64,000 nt of DNA from Bimastos eiseni (taxonomy: Eukaryota; Annelida; Clitellata; Crassiclitellata; Lumbricidae). Where the stretch lies: contig OY365817.1 in assembly GCA_959347315.1 (NCBI GenBank), positions 1,319,357 through 1,383,356 on the forward strand, written 5' to 3'. A program made the translations under genes and the position numbers. Under the pieces are notes generated by a model. That model saw nothing but the letters and a program-made list of their open reading frames with translations. It searched no databases and was not told the DNA's origin. This document shows positions 22,638 to 33,700 of this stretch, one piece after another; position 1 is the stretch's first letter, and every line of letters starts with the position of its first letter.

Positions 22638-22880
22638 GTAGCGATGGTAGCCCAGGTCAACCAGGACAACGAGGTGACCCAGGTACCCCTGGCAGCGCAG
22701 GAGACATCGGACCGGCTGGACCCTCTGGACCACAGGGGCAGGCAGGACCTCGAGGGTCTCCTGGTCAGCAGGGAAGCACGGGACAGCCTGGTTTTGTTGG
22801 ACCTGCCGGACCTCCTGGACCTCGAGGATTTGTTGGGAGTGGAGGGGCAACTGGAGCGACTGGATTTGATGGCGCTATGG
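22638..22880 (+). CDS. Collagen exon 21 (27 triplets)
   Basis: 243 nt, acceptor ctgtttcag. The donor GTGGGC follows ATGG and is weak, but it is the site that keeps both the 9-nt multiple and the Gly split. Contains QRGDPG. The acceptor is preceded by an array of similar TTTCAG motifs. Confidence 0.88.
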
Positions 22881-22896
22881 GTGGGCAGTCAGACCT

Positions 22897-22985
22897 ACAT
22901 CGTAATCATAATCTCAAAACTTCTAAAGCGCCAATTGAGAGCCAAGCGCTGGGCACCAGCATATTCACGAGCACTGACATTACCT
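22897..22985 (-). repeat. LINE-related repeat fragment
   Basis: acttctaaagcgcc and gcgctgggcaccagc match the 52655-52730 element. It is followed by a degenerate ccttgcctta-type tract (22990-23225) and a SINE body piece (23275-23345). Confidence 0.55.
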
Positions 22986-23579
22986 AGTTTCAGCTTAGTT
23001 TACTCAGCCTTGCCTTATATCACCTTGTTTTACCTTAGTTTATCTTGTCTTTACCTTTAATTATCTTGCCTTACTCAATTTTATTTACATTACTATGTCT
23101 TACATTTAGTTATCTTGCCTTGCCTTGCCTTTACCTTGAATTATCTTGTCTTTATTTACCTTGCCTTAGATTACAATACCTTGTCTTACCTTTGGTTGTC
23201 TTGCCTTACATTAGCACTTTCATCTTAGTCTACTTGAGTTTAAACAAAATTGTCTTGTCTCTTTTTCTTTGTGGTGTCTTTCCGTCCTTCTGCTTATTTA
23301 CAATCACCCATAGAGAGTGGAAGGATGAGCCAACCTTATTGGACTAGCAGCCAGCACTTTACTTTTTCTATACATTAGGAATGTTTCTTTTACATGACAT
23401 TTTATTGAGATGAATTGATTACCTTATAATTATTAGTACAAATTGTTTGCTTATTTAATTTATTACCTTATTTTGCATTACATTTGATTGCATGTAATGT
23501 AGGTGTACATTACATTCAGTTTCTTTACGTAAATTACTGTACGCAGTGTATTTGTAGTTATTCTTTTCTGCTTTTGCAG

Positions 23580-23840
23580 GTGCCACTGGTCAGCCTGGTC
23601 CAACTGGTCCAGCAGGCCAGATCGGACCAGTGGGGCCTTCGGGGCCGATTGGAGACCAGGGTCAACAGGGGGCTCCTGGTAGCCAAGGTTCTCCAGGGCA
23701 AAACGGAGATTTAGGTGCTCCTGGTCAACCAGGTACCTCGGGAAATCCAGGTACTTCTGGCCAACCCGGACAGCAGGGACCCACAGGACCCCAAGGCGAC
23801 CCAGGACCACGAGGACAACCAGGACCACAAGGCCCTTCTG
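23580..23840 (+). CDS. Collagen exon 22 (29 triplets)
   Basis: 261 nt, acceptor cttttgcag, donor GTTAGT. Gln/Pro-rich; no RGD. Confidence 0.93.
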
Positions 23841-24298
23841 GTTAGTCTTTGTTCCAATTCCAATGATACATGCATATAGTTGTAGTTTCAGTTTATCGAC
23901 AGAGATTGTTAGTGTCACCCTCCTCCTTTATCCAGACTTTGGACTGGTGCAGTCATGTGCATGTGCAGGTGCTTGCATATGTATTTATACTAATATGTAT
24001 GCATAAGAATTTGTTCATGTATCTATGGTTCTGTATGCATACTTAGATATATAATCGGTCGCTTAAGAATGAATAAGTTAACTAAATATGTGTCTCTAGC
24101 TACCACCGATTAGCACATAAATCAATTACTAAATGAAATATTGGTTACATAAAGGGACATAAATCGTGAATGAGGCCATTTGATGTCAAGGGGCCCACTG
24201 TCAAAAAGCACAGTCCCGCCTAATGGAGGTACAGGCAAAAGGAACAAGGAGAGGACCCTGTTCAGATAAGTGGAGGTATAGAGAGCAGTTTACTATCA

Positions 24299-25410
24299 AA
24301 AGGGCGAAAATCATAAGGGCGAACGATCAAAAAAGCGCACGATCAAAAGGGCGACAATCGAAAGAGCGCATGTTTAAAAAGGCGACAATCAGGGATGAGA
24401 GTTGAGTGCCGTTAAAACTTTCACGTAGCTGCTGGTACTTTGTCGCTTATTAGCACATAGACCAGAGGAATAACAGCTTTGCTTGCTAGCAAATGGATTG
24501 TATATATTTACTGGAACAGTGGAGGCGTAGTTTTAAGGTGCCATCAGCGTACCAATGCGAAGATCGCATAAGTAAATCCAAATTTCGTGTTGTGGAAAAA
24601 ATCAAGAATCGCGTCTGTCCAGGTCCGCTGTCGTGCATCAGAAAATTCTTGTCACCCAACGTTTTCCTGAATTGTTCAGGAATGTTGAGATCAGTCAAGG
24701 TTAGAGGATTTGGCAAAGGTGCATGATACTTGTGTCTCACACATCTGATCCTTTGCTTCAGGTTACCTGTAGTTGGCAGCATACCTGTGATTGCTGCTCC
24801 AGCACCGGTCGCGACTGTTGCTACGAGAGCGTGTGTAGTTTCCGTAGAACTCGATGCCCGGTGTTTCACATCAGCGACTATTTTTCTTGCACTTAGCTCC
24901 GCAGAACTTGGAACATGATTGTGCTGAAGGGGTAACTTCGTTAAAACATCACCTTGAGTATGGCACCTAGCCACGCATTTCGCTACACGGTATTTCGTTC
25001 ACTTCCAATAAGTCTTGCTAGTTACACTTTTCTCTTTGCGAAATGTGTAACCGTCGAAAACTAACATGGCGTGACCTTTATTGCTTTTGACGTATTCTAA
25101 ACTCATTTTCATCCAGAAGTCTTCACAACAAGCACGCTTTCACTGACAAGTGTTCAACAACGGAAGAAGAGGGCCTTATATATAAGGGCTTTGTTTGCCG
25201 TCCCGGTTAAGTTTGCTGTTCCATCTCTGAATCGTTCCTCCTTTTATTTACATTTATTTGATTTTTGCCCTTTTGAACGTTCGTCCATTTGTTTGTCGCC
25301 CTTTTGAACGTGCGGCCTTTTCATTGTCGCCTTTTTAAACGTGCGCTCTCGATTGTCACCCTTTTGATCGTGCGCTCTTTTGATCGTTCGCCCTTATGAT
25401 TTTCGCCCTT
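24299..25410 (-). mobile_element. FLYWCH/Mutator-like (MULE) DNA transposon remnant with TIRs
   Basis: 24299-24389 and 25323-25410 are inverted copies of about 90 nt with few mismatches, starting aagggcgaaaatcataaggg. The arms contain short subterminal repeats of the type gatcaaaagggcga. Inside is a broken minus-strand gene with FLYWCH and MULE-type sequence. I could not identify a clear target duplication. At 1.1 kb the element is internally deleted, because the transposase catalytic region does not fit. Confidence 0.85.
24486..25112 (-). pseudogene. FLYWCH zinc finger / MULE transposase N-terminal remnant
   Basis: From a Met near 25112 the minus strand reads a FLYWCH-type pattern: VFDGYTFRKEK, then YWK, then KCVARCH. 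The expected Cys after YWK is replaced by TGA at 24999-25001. Downstream, LTKLPLQHNH, a PLTLTDLNIPEQFRKTL region and SHWYADGTLK match FLYWCH-associated MULE proteins. Near 24510-24530 the frame slips (the other frame resumes with an IYTIH motif that also follows a stop). So it has at least two disabling changes and lacks the catalytic domain. In intact relatives this protein would bind the element ends and help transposition; here it is dead. Confidence 0.8.
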
Positions 25411-25552
25411 GCGCTTCCAAACATCCAGCATATAACCATCTTACGGATTTTCATAGGAATCATTTGCTCAATAATCAATGTACATAATTTCATAGTAATC
25501 GCATAGCTGAAGTGAACAACTGGTACATATGTAGGTGTGCATGCATGTATGT

Positions 25553-25602
25553 GTGTTTGTATGTGTGTTTGTATGTGTGTTTGTATGTGTGTTTGTATGT
25601 AT
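25553..25602. repeat. 12-bp repeat (GTATGTGTGTTT), 4 copies
   Basis: Near-perfect short array in intron 22. Confidence 0.92.
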
Positions 25603-25697
25603 ATGTAAGAATCTGTGCATACATTGCTCTGGTTGAAATGTAAGAACAAAGATATTCTGTATTGATGAGTTGCTCATTGAGTTGTTGACTCTTCCAG

Positions 25698-25985
25698 GAA
25701 ACGCTGGGTCTCCTGGTCCTACCGGTCCTCTTGGCCAGCCTGGAAACACCGGTGGAACTGGAGCGACCGGATCAACTGGTCAGCAGGGTGCCACAGGACA
25801 GCAGGGTCCATCTGGAAACAGAGGTGACCCAGGGTTGCAGGGAAACCCTGGAAATCCAGGTCAAGATGGGGCAACTGGACAACCTGGCCTTCCTGGAGAT
25901 AATGGACAGCCAGGGTCTGTGGGATCACCTGGGCCTAGGGGCGATATAGGACCCCAAGGAAGCCCAGGGTCACCTGGACAAGCAG
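25698..25985 (+). CDS. Collagen exon 23 (32 triplets)
   Basis: 288 nt, acceptor ctcttccag, donor GTAAAT. Thr-rich start (GTGATGSTG), then NRGDPG and PRGDIG. Confidence 0.93.
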
Positions 25986-26185
25986 GTAAATATGGATAGG
26001 TAATAGGTGTATAATGGTAGATATGCTTATTATGATTATTATTATTATTATATAATTTATATTTATTCGTGAACCAATGGACATGGATACCGACTCATTA
26101 GTTCAGTATTATTATACGTGAGAGTCAATCATTTTCTGGTCTCACTATAATTCCATTCAAAGTCTGAGGTGCTCAGAACTGACAC

Positions 26186-26186
26186 A

Positions 26187-26216
<30 letters not shown>
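26186..26216. repeat. ATT microsatellite
   Basis: Pure trinucleotide run on the 3' side of the LINE fragment, perhaps derived from its tail. A shorter run is at 26035-26050. Confidence 0.9.
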
Positions 26217-26217
<1 letters not shown>

Positions 26218-26358
26218 TCTCACTATCTTCAATAGAAATTATTGGCGATCTCGTCCGAAATTGCCCTACTTATTCGGTCTCCTGAGCAGCGAGAGTACTC
26301 TTAAAAACAGTTGTTATTGTGTTTATTTCAAATCGTCCTATTATTCGGATTATTATTA

Positions 26359-27460
26359 TTATAGGTTTTCGTCCCCATCGGGCTGAACAAAAGAGCCTCT
26401 GAATGCCACTGCATTAAAACGTTGTGTACAAATAGATAGACGTTGAAAAAGATGAGTTGTTTCGCGAGGGTCTCCCGTTGCCTGTGTCATACGGCGGCCC
26501 AGCTCTTGCAGAAACTCCATTCCAGTACGGTTTATGGGGCAAAGTGATTCAATGGCCAATGGCACAAAATCATGCGTGGTAGGGAGGGATGAGTACTTGA
26601 TGCACTTTCGTTGCGCTGCTCCACCGGCTGTTGATGCTGTCAGATGTACATAAGAGGATGCGCATGTGTGAATGGTTGTTGCGTCCCATGCTAGGTGTCT
26701 GCCTCTCGCCCATGGGATTAATGTGGCGCCATCTGGTCTCTTGCCATCGGTGCGGATCAGTCCTGATGGTTCTCTTGAGCTCGGAATGTCCGCTTTCAAG
26801 AGAGCTCTCCAGATTATTTCATTTATGGCAGAGTGTCGTGCTGCTCTTCCCATTGATCGTCTGCAGACCAGACCGTGATGTCCACCTGGATCGACGCTCT
26901 CCCCGCATTGACATGAATGCGGTGCACAGAGCACTAGTCCTAAGCGAAGTCCTGCCGCAACCCTGACCGCCTCATTGTTTAATCCCAACCCGCAGGAAGC
27001 CAAAGGGATAGTCCAAAGCCAGTCTCTGGCGTGCGGGGCAGATAATGCTCGCATTCTGACTTGACTAAGTGGGTTGTCGCATCCGGACCAGACTTTCGCT
27101 TTATCTTCGTTTATCAAAGGTCTGTCCCAGGTCTTCTGTTGGATCGGAACCGGTATCATCGTCACTGGAAGGGAATCCTTACGAACGCTGAACATTTCCT
27201 CCTGGTACACGTCGTTCCACTCTTCGACGGCTAAGATGGTGCCCACGAGCAAGACAGTCGACGCAGCTGACGCCAAATAGGCTGAAGTTGCCAGCATCGA
27301 TACCCGCCTGGTCCTGAGTCCTCCCATCTCTAATTGGGAGCGAAGCCTGTAACCACTGAATGTCATTGAGCTCCGTGTTGAGGATCTTCTCCAGTCCTGT
27401 TTTAGTCTGATGGTCTATTGTCTCCAGTAATGGGTGGTTCCAGCATGAAGAAGTCCGTAT
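26359..27460 (-). pseudogene. 3' part of a LINE with R2-type restriction-like endonuclease
   Basis: A minus-strand frame of 335 codons (27366 to 26359) contains CQC, then eight residues, His, four residues, Cys: the CCHC knuckle (residues 152-168) of R2/NeSL/HERO-type LINEs. It is followed by RHSAINEIIWR, then GKRPDG (residues 208-213) and WDAT (227-230), which fit the PD...D core of a restriction-like endonuclease. Upstream coding continues in another frame (LETIDHQTKTGLEKIL, ASLPIRDG) to about 27450, so a frameshift lies near 27311-27330. The reverse transcriptase is missing; an ATT microsatellite follows on the 5' side. Such elements insert site-specifically or semi-randomly; this copy is inactive. 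Confidence 0.72.
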
Positions 27461-27615
27461 TATTATTACTATTGTTATTATTATTATTTTATTACTATTG
27501 TTATTATTATTAATATTATTGTTATTATTACTATTATTATTATTATTATTTTTATTATTATTATTGATAATATTATTATTATTATCATTATTATTATTAT
27601 TATTATTATTATTGT
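27455..27615. repeat. Long interrupted ATT microsatellite
   Basis: About 160 nt of ATT with scattered ACT, GTT and AAT units. Confidence 0.95.
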
Positions 27616-27631
27616 TAGCTGTAATATGGTA

Positions 27632-27719
27632 TTATTCATCATTGGCATTGCCAAAGGGATCTGTCATCAGACCAACTGGGTCGCCGCTTGTCAGTGGATT
27701 GTAATCTTGACATAGTGCC
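27632..27719 (-). CDS. Candidate terminal exon of an unknown antisense gene
   Basis: On the minus strand a strong acceptor (TTTTTTGTTTTCAG) is followed by 29 codons, ALCQDYNPLTSGDP... ending GNANDE and TAA. The peptide is polar, not low-complexity and looks protein-like. I do not recognise it and see no partner exon. It could be a nested gene's last exon, a transposon piece or chance. Confidence 0.25.
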
Positions 27720-28302
27720 CTGAAAACAAAAAAGTCTAGACTTAGTAAATCTAGAAATAGAAATTTAGGCTTAATAGAGGAGCGATTAAGTTGAAGTTGC
27801 GCGAATAAAGAATATATGCGTGTAGCAATGCTATTTATTGTGATGTAGGATAGAGTGAGGTAACATGAAGATGTGATGCAAATGTACAATTGTTAAAGTG
27901 ATGTACTGATGTATGGTTAGGTTTATAGAGTAGGGTAACACATGGTATAAAGTAACAAGGTAATGTAGTGTTAAGTAGTAAAGTAATAAAAGTTTTAGTT
28001 CATTCTGCCAGTTCTCTGCTGTTTGGGTCCAGACAATGTTAATTTTTTCAGATTGATTATGCTCCAATTAATTGTATTTTTGCTTCTGTGGCTTCTTGGA
28101 TTCAGGAATTTACATAGGAATTTATTTGCACATATATCATTGATTTTTGGTGAATATGGTGAGTACATTGGTCATTGATATGCAAAGCGTTTGCTTTACG
28201 ATAAAAGTGCGATTGAAGTATAAAAAAATAGATTAGGTTTGGCACAGTCGTTTAATCATATGTTGTATCTTTAGGTTCTATAATAACTGATGATTCTTTA
28301 AG

Positions 28303-28743
28303 GTTCATCCGGTTTCTCTGGACCCGCAGGGCAGCCAGGACCATCTGGTGGGCCAGGCTCCCCTGGGGACTCTGGTGACACAGGCTCCAGAGGACCTGAC
28401 GGAAACCCTGGACAGCCGGGGCCTAGAGGTGATCCTGGCAGCACGGGCCAACCAGGGCCTCCAGGAGCAGCTGGTTCCCAAGGGGCACAGGGAGCTAATG
28501 GTCCAAAAGGTTCTGCTGGCCCGGTTGGACCTCAAGGTCAGCAGGGTCAAGTTGGAGATGCTGGTCTTAGAGGTGACCCAGGACAAGCTGGTCAAACTGG
28601 GCCAGCAGGTGACATTGGGTCACCTGGTCAGCAAGGCCCACAGGGACCTAGTGGATCTCCAGGTGATGCGGGATCTCAAGGACAGCCTGGAAGACAAGGA
28701 GCAAAAGGAGACATTGGTCCCGCAGGACCTATTGGTCCTCAAG
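28303..28743 (+). CDS. Collagen exon 24 (49 triplets)
   Basis: 441 nt, acceptor ttctttaag, donor GTAATA. An earlier AG (about 28274) is rejected because it leads into stop codons. [12 protein letters not shown] and AKGDIG present. Confidence 0.92.
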
Positions 28744-29181
28744 GTAATACTTTTCAACAATAGCCTTATTGGCACTTTAGCATATTGTCTACTATGTTCC
28801 ATTATGTAATATTACACCAAAGTAAGGATATTAGGTTGCTTAATAATTAATCAACACTTTGCTTTTAATTAACTGTGACACATTTGTTTTATTAGTTTCT
28901 CATGAAGTGGTTCTATATAAATATATAATCACAAACTTGTACAATGTCGAAATTAGTTACAATAACAATATTGAAATTTACAATTTCTTAAATTTCTAAC
29001 TGCAATTGAAATATTGAAATTTCCAATAACAATTACAATATCTTTTTCATATGGAATATTACCAGTTTAGTTTTATTTCACAGTTAAACTTTCTGGTAAA
29101 CTGAAGAGAAGTTAGTTTATCTAGAGGTCAATGTTTTCAGATGGCAAGTTCGGTATGGTCAGCATGGCATTTGGTTCTTAC

Positions 29182-29466
29182 TAAGGCTGTCAACGGGTAC
29201 TGCCCAAGGCTGACTACCCGGTAATTAAATCGGTTTTCGGGTACCCGAAATTCCGGTGAAAATGCGCGATTTTACCAGAACATAATTATACCAGAAATAT
29301 TCTGTTGGCTGACTGCGCAGGCAATGAAATCGATTCTCGTGTGCCCGACATTCCGTAAAATGCGCAATTCCCTACATTTCCTAACAAAATATCCGTGCGG
29401 TTGGGTACCCGCTCCGCGGGTCGACGGGTACCCAGGTCATGATTTCAGCATTTTTTGACAACCTTA
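29182..29466. mobile_element. hAT-type non-autonomous element (MITE) with perfect 8-bp TSD
   Basis: 285 bp bounded by taaggctgtcaa and ttgacaacctta (inverted ends) and flanked by gttcttac at 29174-29181 and 29467-29474. The interior has repeated gggtaccc-type palindromic motifs and no coding. Confidence 0.88.
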
Positions 29467-29552
29467 GTTCTTACACAATTCACCTCTTACATTTGATCAT
29501 TGTTGAGCAATAGCATTTGTGAGTTCTGGTTAGTAGGTGATATACGTCTGTG

Positions 29553-29625
29553 TTGCCAGATGGTGTAGGCATTTCATATACTGGACTGTCTGTCAAAAGG
29601 TCATGAGTTCAGATGCCCACAAGGG
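29553..29625 (+). repeat. tRNA-like SINE head
   Basis: gatggtgtaggcatttcata resembles an A-box region and gagttcagatgccc a B-box region about 45 nt later. Remaining intron 24 sequence (28744-29180, 29626-30171) has nothing recognised. Confidence 0.5.
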
Positions 29626-30171
29626 CAGAGATTTGGTTCAAGATTTCTGCTCCATGTGATCCCCAAGCCAATTCAGCTATTATGAGTACAGACAGAAATT
29701 GTGTCAGTAGCTTGGCTAATCAGCACCAATCGGAAATTGTTCCACCATTTACAGCCAATCATGTAGTCAGAAAATATGTCAATAATAAGACCAGATCACT
29801 TACTAATAAAATGTCTCACCGGGAGGAGGGGGGACAATGATATAATCAGAAAATGGGTTAGTGATAAGGCAGGGTGAAAAACTCAGATCATAAAATATTG
29901 TTCTAATCATGTCAGTAAAAATAATATCAATTAATTGACAAAATATTGTGAAAGTTGAATTCTGAACCATACTACAGCATAGTTTCAGTGGTGGTCACCC
30001 ATAAATAAAAATAAATGCATGATAGCATAGCAATAAATAGCTGCTCGCTCTCATATACTGAGGCTAAGAAAATGGAGTTGCTAGCCACCATCGTATCTAT
30101 GGCTACCTCAGGGGTAGCTTAAGGGTTGCTCTTCTTCTGTTTAGTTGATTTTTATTTACTTTTTGTTTCAG

Positions 30172-30684
30172 GACCTTCTGGGGCAAGTGGGTCGCCCGGA
30201 GCAGCAGGAAGTCCTGGCCAGCCGGGATTTACTGGAGCATCAGGTCCCATGGGTGCTTCAGGAGGCATAGGTCCTGTGGGCCCTAAAGGTTCATCAGGTT
30301 TTCCAGGCCAACGAGGTGGCCCAGGCCCTTCAGGGGATCCTGGACCCCAGGGTCAGACGGGGCCAACAGGCCAACAAGGCTCGTCAGGACAGGCAGGGTC
30401 AATTGGGGCAAATGGGGTTCCAGGTCTGACAGGAGCTGTCGGACCCTCGGGTCCTGTGGGTCCAGTTGGACAACCTGGATCAAGGGGTGATAGTGGCCCC
30501 TCTGGCAATCCTGGTACTCCAGGAGCAAATGGATCTCCTGGATTACGAGGAGATCCTGGCACTTCCGGAACACCTGGAAATCCCGGCCAGCAGGGATCTG
30601 CTGGAAGACCTGGTGACAGAGGTGACCCTGGGCAGCAGGGAGACCCTGGTACAGCTGGAACACCAGGAGCAAATGGCAACCCAG
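30172..30684 (+). CDS. Collagen exon 25 (57 triplets)
   Basis: 513 nt, acceptor ttgtttcag, donor GTAATT. Three RGD; GQQGDPG and GTPGANG motifs toward the end. Exon 28 has the same length. Confidence 0.93.
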
Positions 30685-30777
30685 GTAATTGCGTTTCGGA
30701 CATTTTTGGTACAACCATAAGCTGCTTGGGCAATTAATAAAAGTACTCTAGTGTGTCCTGTATTGAACCGGACATCT

Positions 30778-31066
30778 CTAGTCTAATGGACTATAACTTT
30801 AATATGATTTCTCTAATAGACTATGACTTTGATACGACTTCTCTAATGGACTTTGGCTTTGATATGAATTCTGTAATTCACTACGACTTTTACGTGACTT
30901 CTGTGATGGATTATGACTGTGTCTGGACTTTCATAATAGATTGTAGCTTTTACCTGACTTCTCTAATGGACTATGACTTTGATCTGACTTCTCTATGACT
31001 TTTACGTGACTTCTCTGATGGATTATGGCTTTGACCTGACTTCTCTTCTTGACCATGACTGCGACT
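30778..31066. repeat. 30-bp minisatellite, about 9 copies
   Basis: Unit close to tctaatggactatgactttg plus 10 nt; the 30-bp period gives a 10-residue repeat in one frame. One unit near 30990 is shortened. Confidence 0.9.
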
Positions 31067-31272
31067 GAAGTGGCCATCAGTCGATGCTTTGTGCGTTGTT
31101 ATATTAATAGTGCTATAGAGAGGTCATTAAATCGCATTTAATTGACTAAAGGGAGCAAATACCAGAATGGAATGTGGCTTATCAGTTGAATCTGCTTACC
31201 TACTACAATTGGAGATTTCTTCAGCCTTTTAGACAAGGTTCATTACTCGTTTTTCTATTCTACTTCACACAG

Positions 31273-32226
31273 GTGCCACTGGACAAACTGGTTTACCTGG
31301 AGCACCCGGAAATCTTGGTCCAGCTGGTCCTATTGGGCAGCCTGGTCAGAAGGGCTTAACTGGAGATCCTGGTCAGTCAGGAGCATCTGGTCAACCTGGT
31401 GCAACAGGTCAACCTGGTCAGAGTGGATCTCCTGGACCCGCTGGTCAGCCTGGCCAAAGAGGAGATGTTGGTTTTCCAGGGTCTCCTGGACCAAGAGGGG
31501 ATGTGGGACTGCAGGGACAGAGGGGAGATCTGGGCCCTCAAGGTCTACCAGGTACTGATGGCAGTCCTGGACAGCCTGGGAGCACTGGAACAAGTGGGGC
31601 GACCGGTAGACCTGGTGACATTGGTTTTGCAGGGCAACCGGGACCTCGAGGGGACCCTGGAAGTTCGGGGTCCCCTGGTCAGAGAGGAGATGCTGGAGTG
31701 CCAGGTACACCAGGGACAGACGGAACACCTGGAGCATCTGGTGCACCTGGGGACACGGGGTCAACGGGTGGAACTGGAGCGACTGGACTGCAGGGTGCAA
31801 CAGGTGGAAAGGGTCAGACAGGAGATCCTGGGCCTCGAGGTGACACTGGAAATGCTGGATCTCCGGGACAGATAGGAGATCCGGGCCAGCAGGGTTCCCA
31901 AGGGTCTCCTGGATCTAGAGGGGCCACAGGTGCGTCGGGAGGTATTGGGCAAAGTGGTCCTGCTGGGCCTCAAGGACCCACGGGACCGGTTGGACCACAG
32001 GGTATCTTGGGATCTCCTGGACCTCGGGGAGATCAAGGATCCACAGGAGATGTTGGCTCTCCTGGAAGTGTTGGTTCTCCAGGTCTGAGAGGAGATCCTG
32101 GGACAGCAGGAACAGCTGGAAATCCTGGTAGCATTGGTCCAACTGGACCCAATGGGCAGGCAGGTGATACAGGAGCCAGCGGAACTCCTGGAACTCCAGG
32201 TAACCCTGGAACACCTGGTGCACAAG
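31273..32226 (+). CDS. Collagen exon 26 (106 triplets)
   Basis: 954 nt, acceptor cttcacacag, donor GTATGC. Perfect Gly-X-Y throughout. Eight RGD, the highest count of any exon. Its size suggests fusion of two or three ancestral exons by intron loss. Confidence 0.94.
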
Positions 32227-33107
32227 GTATGCTTCACGTTGACTATTATTTGACCATGTGACCGTGAAGGTGATGTTAATTGAATGAATATTCATGATGT
32301 GTTTGGCTATAGCATCATTATTATGTGTGACGTCCCTTCAATCCATAGTCATGCCAAAGCTACCTTGTGTCTGAGAAGGTCATCTGTGATGCTGTGATCT
32401 GTCACTCCAATATACCCTTGTTTCAGACAACTTCAATTAACTGCTGTGGTGCAATGTCGTACATGTATTTCATTATTGCAGGCCTAGTTCGTGCTGCATT
32501 CAGCATTCAATGTTTATATATTAATCCGTATTAATAAGTAATGGAAGTATTTAGAAAAGTATTTTAGCATTATAATTTGAAGCACACAATACTCAAAAAG
32601 GCATAAGTAGGCTATAGTTTATAAGGATAATATTGACTCACCACTGTCAAACATGGTCTCCCTATTGTATGTGTGCTGGCTGGATTCCATCACCACTTGT
32701 ATCTAGTTGTCCAGTATAGTGCTTTATTCAGTCCGTGCACTGGATCTGTCATCTGACGGGTGTGGGCTTGAGCATCATGAATGGAAGAAGGGAGTTAATT
32801 TTGCACCCAAAACAAGGTGTTAACACAGATGTAGTACCACTATTACCAAGCAGTGTTATTTGGTACGTTGCTAGCTGGAAAGCATGCAATGCCGTGCATT
32901 ATGGATCTTGGGATTTGCTCAACACTGGCTCAAGGGCTGAAGAAGAGGAAATAATCTCATTGCCTGATCTTTCATGCCATGGACATTGGACATATGATTC
33001 GTACATGCAGGACAGAACTGCTATTGGTGATGGTTACTCTTACTGTATCTATTCCTGTGTTGTTTTCAATGGCTTCAATAAAATGAATGAAATTGAATCC
33101 TTTGTAG
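32227..33107 (+). other. Intron 26: no repeat recognised, but a long open frame runs into exon 27
   Basis: From about 32735 to the acceptor at 33107 one frame stays open and joins the collagen frame of exon 27. The peptide has several Cys and Trp and no Gly-X-Y. It may be chance or an alternative extension; see findings. Confidence 0.3.
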
Positions 33108-33503
33108 GTTCCACTGGAAACCCTGGACAAATTGGATCACAAGGGTCTTCTGGGCCTCAGGGCCCAACTGGTGCAACGGGTGCCATAGGGCCCATGGGGG
33201 ATGCTGGGCAACCTGCCCCCACAGGAGTCCCTGCGCCTAGAGGAGACCCTGGGCCGCCAGGTTCCACAGGAACACCAGGGGTTGCAGGCTCAGCTGGACC
33301 ACCTGGACCTGTAGGTGACACTGGAGCCAGTGGGGTTGTTGGTGCACCGGGACTTCCTGGAAATACGGGAGACACTGGAAGTGCAGGTCAGGTGGGATTT
33401 CAAGGTCTTCCAGGCAATGCAGGACCCCAGGGTGTCCAGGGCCCTGCAGGACAACGAGGAGATCCTGGACAGAGAGGTGACCCTGGCCCGCAGGGACCTC
33501 AAG
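33108..33503 (+). CDS. Collagen exon 27 (44 triplets, two Gly-to-Ala sites)
   Basis: 396 nt, acceptor ctttgtag, donor GTTAGT. At about 33209-33240 two neighbouring Gly positions read Ala (QPAPTG and VPAPRG; codons GCC and GCG). Phase is kept. Three RGD follow. Confidence 0.92.
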
Positions 33504-33634
33504 GTTAGTCTTAGATCAGTTTGTGTGACGTGCAAGGCTGTGTTTCCAATGGATTATTACAGTTGTACTCTGCTCTTTCATTACTATTGAAAAAATAGAC
33601 TATTAGAGCTATACAAATGCTCTGTTTAACACAG

Positions 33635-33700
33635 TGCACTGTGGCTGATTGGTTGGAGTGCTCCACCTATAATGCAGAGAGCACTGGTTACTATGTAAGT
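33635..33700 (+). repeat. tRNA-like SINE head
   Basis: ggctgattggttggagtgct (A-box region), then cacctataatgcagagagca and a decayed B-box region (actggttactatg). No functional tRNA fold expected. The rest of intron 27 (33701-34343) shows nothing recognised. Confidence 0.55.

Noticed and set aside
22607..22985. Extension of exon 21 past 22880
   Set aside because: The frame beyond the donor runs into a repeat and loses Gly-X-Y.
28261..28302. Alternative acceptor before exon 24 (ctttag)
   Set aside because: The sequence behind it has stop codons before reaching Gly-X-Y.
30283..30714. Long antisense open frames opposite collagen exons (also in exons 26, 33, 38, 42, 45, 46, 47)
   Set aside because: They are shadows of the Gly-X-Y code: GGN/CCN repeats rarely give stops in other frames. 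The frames carry low-complexity Pro/Gln/Leu strings.
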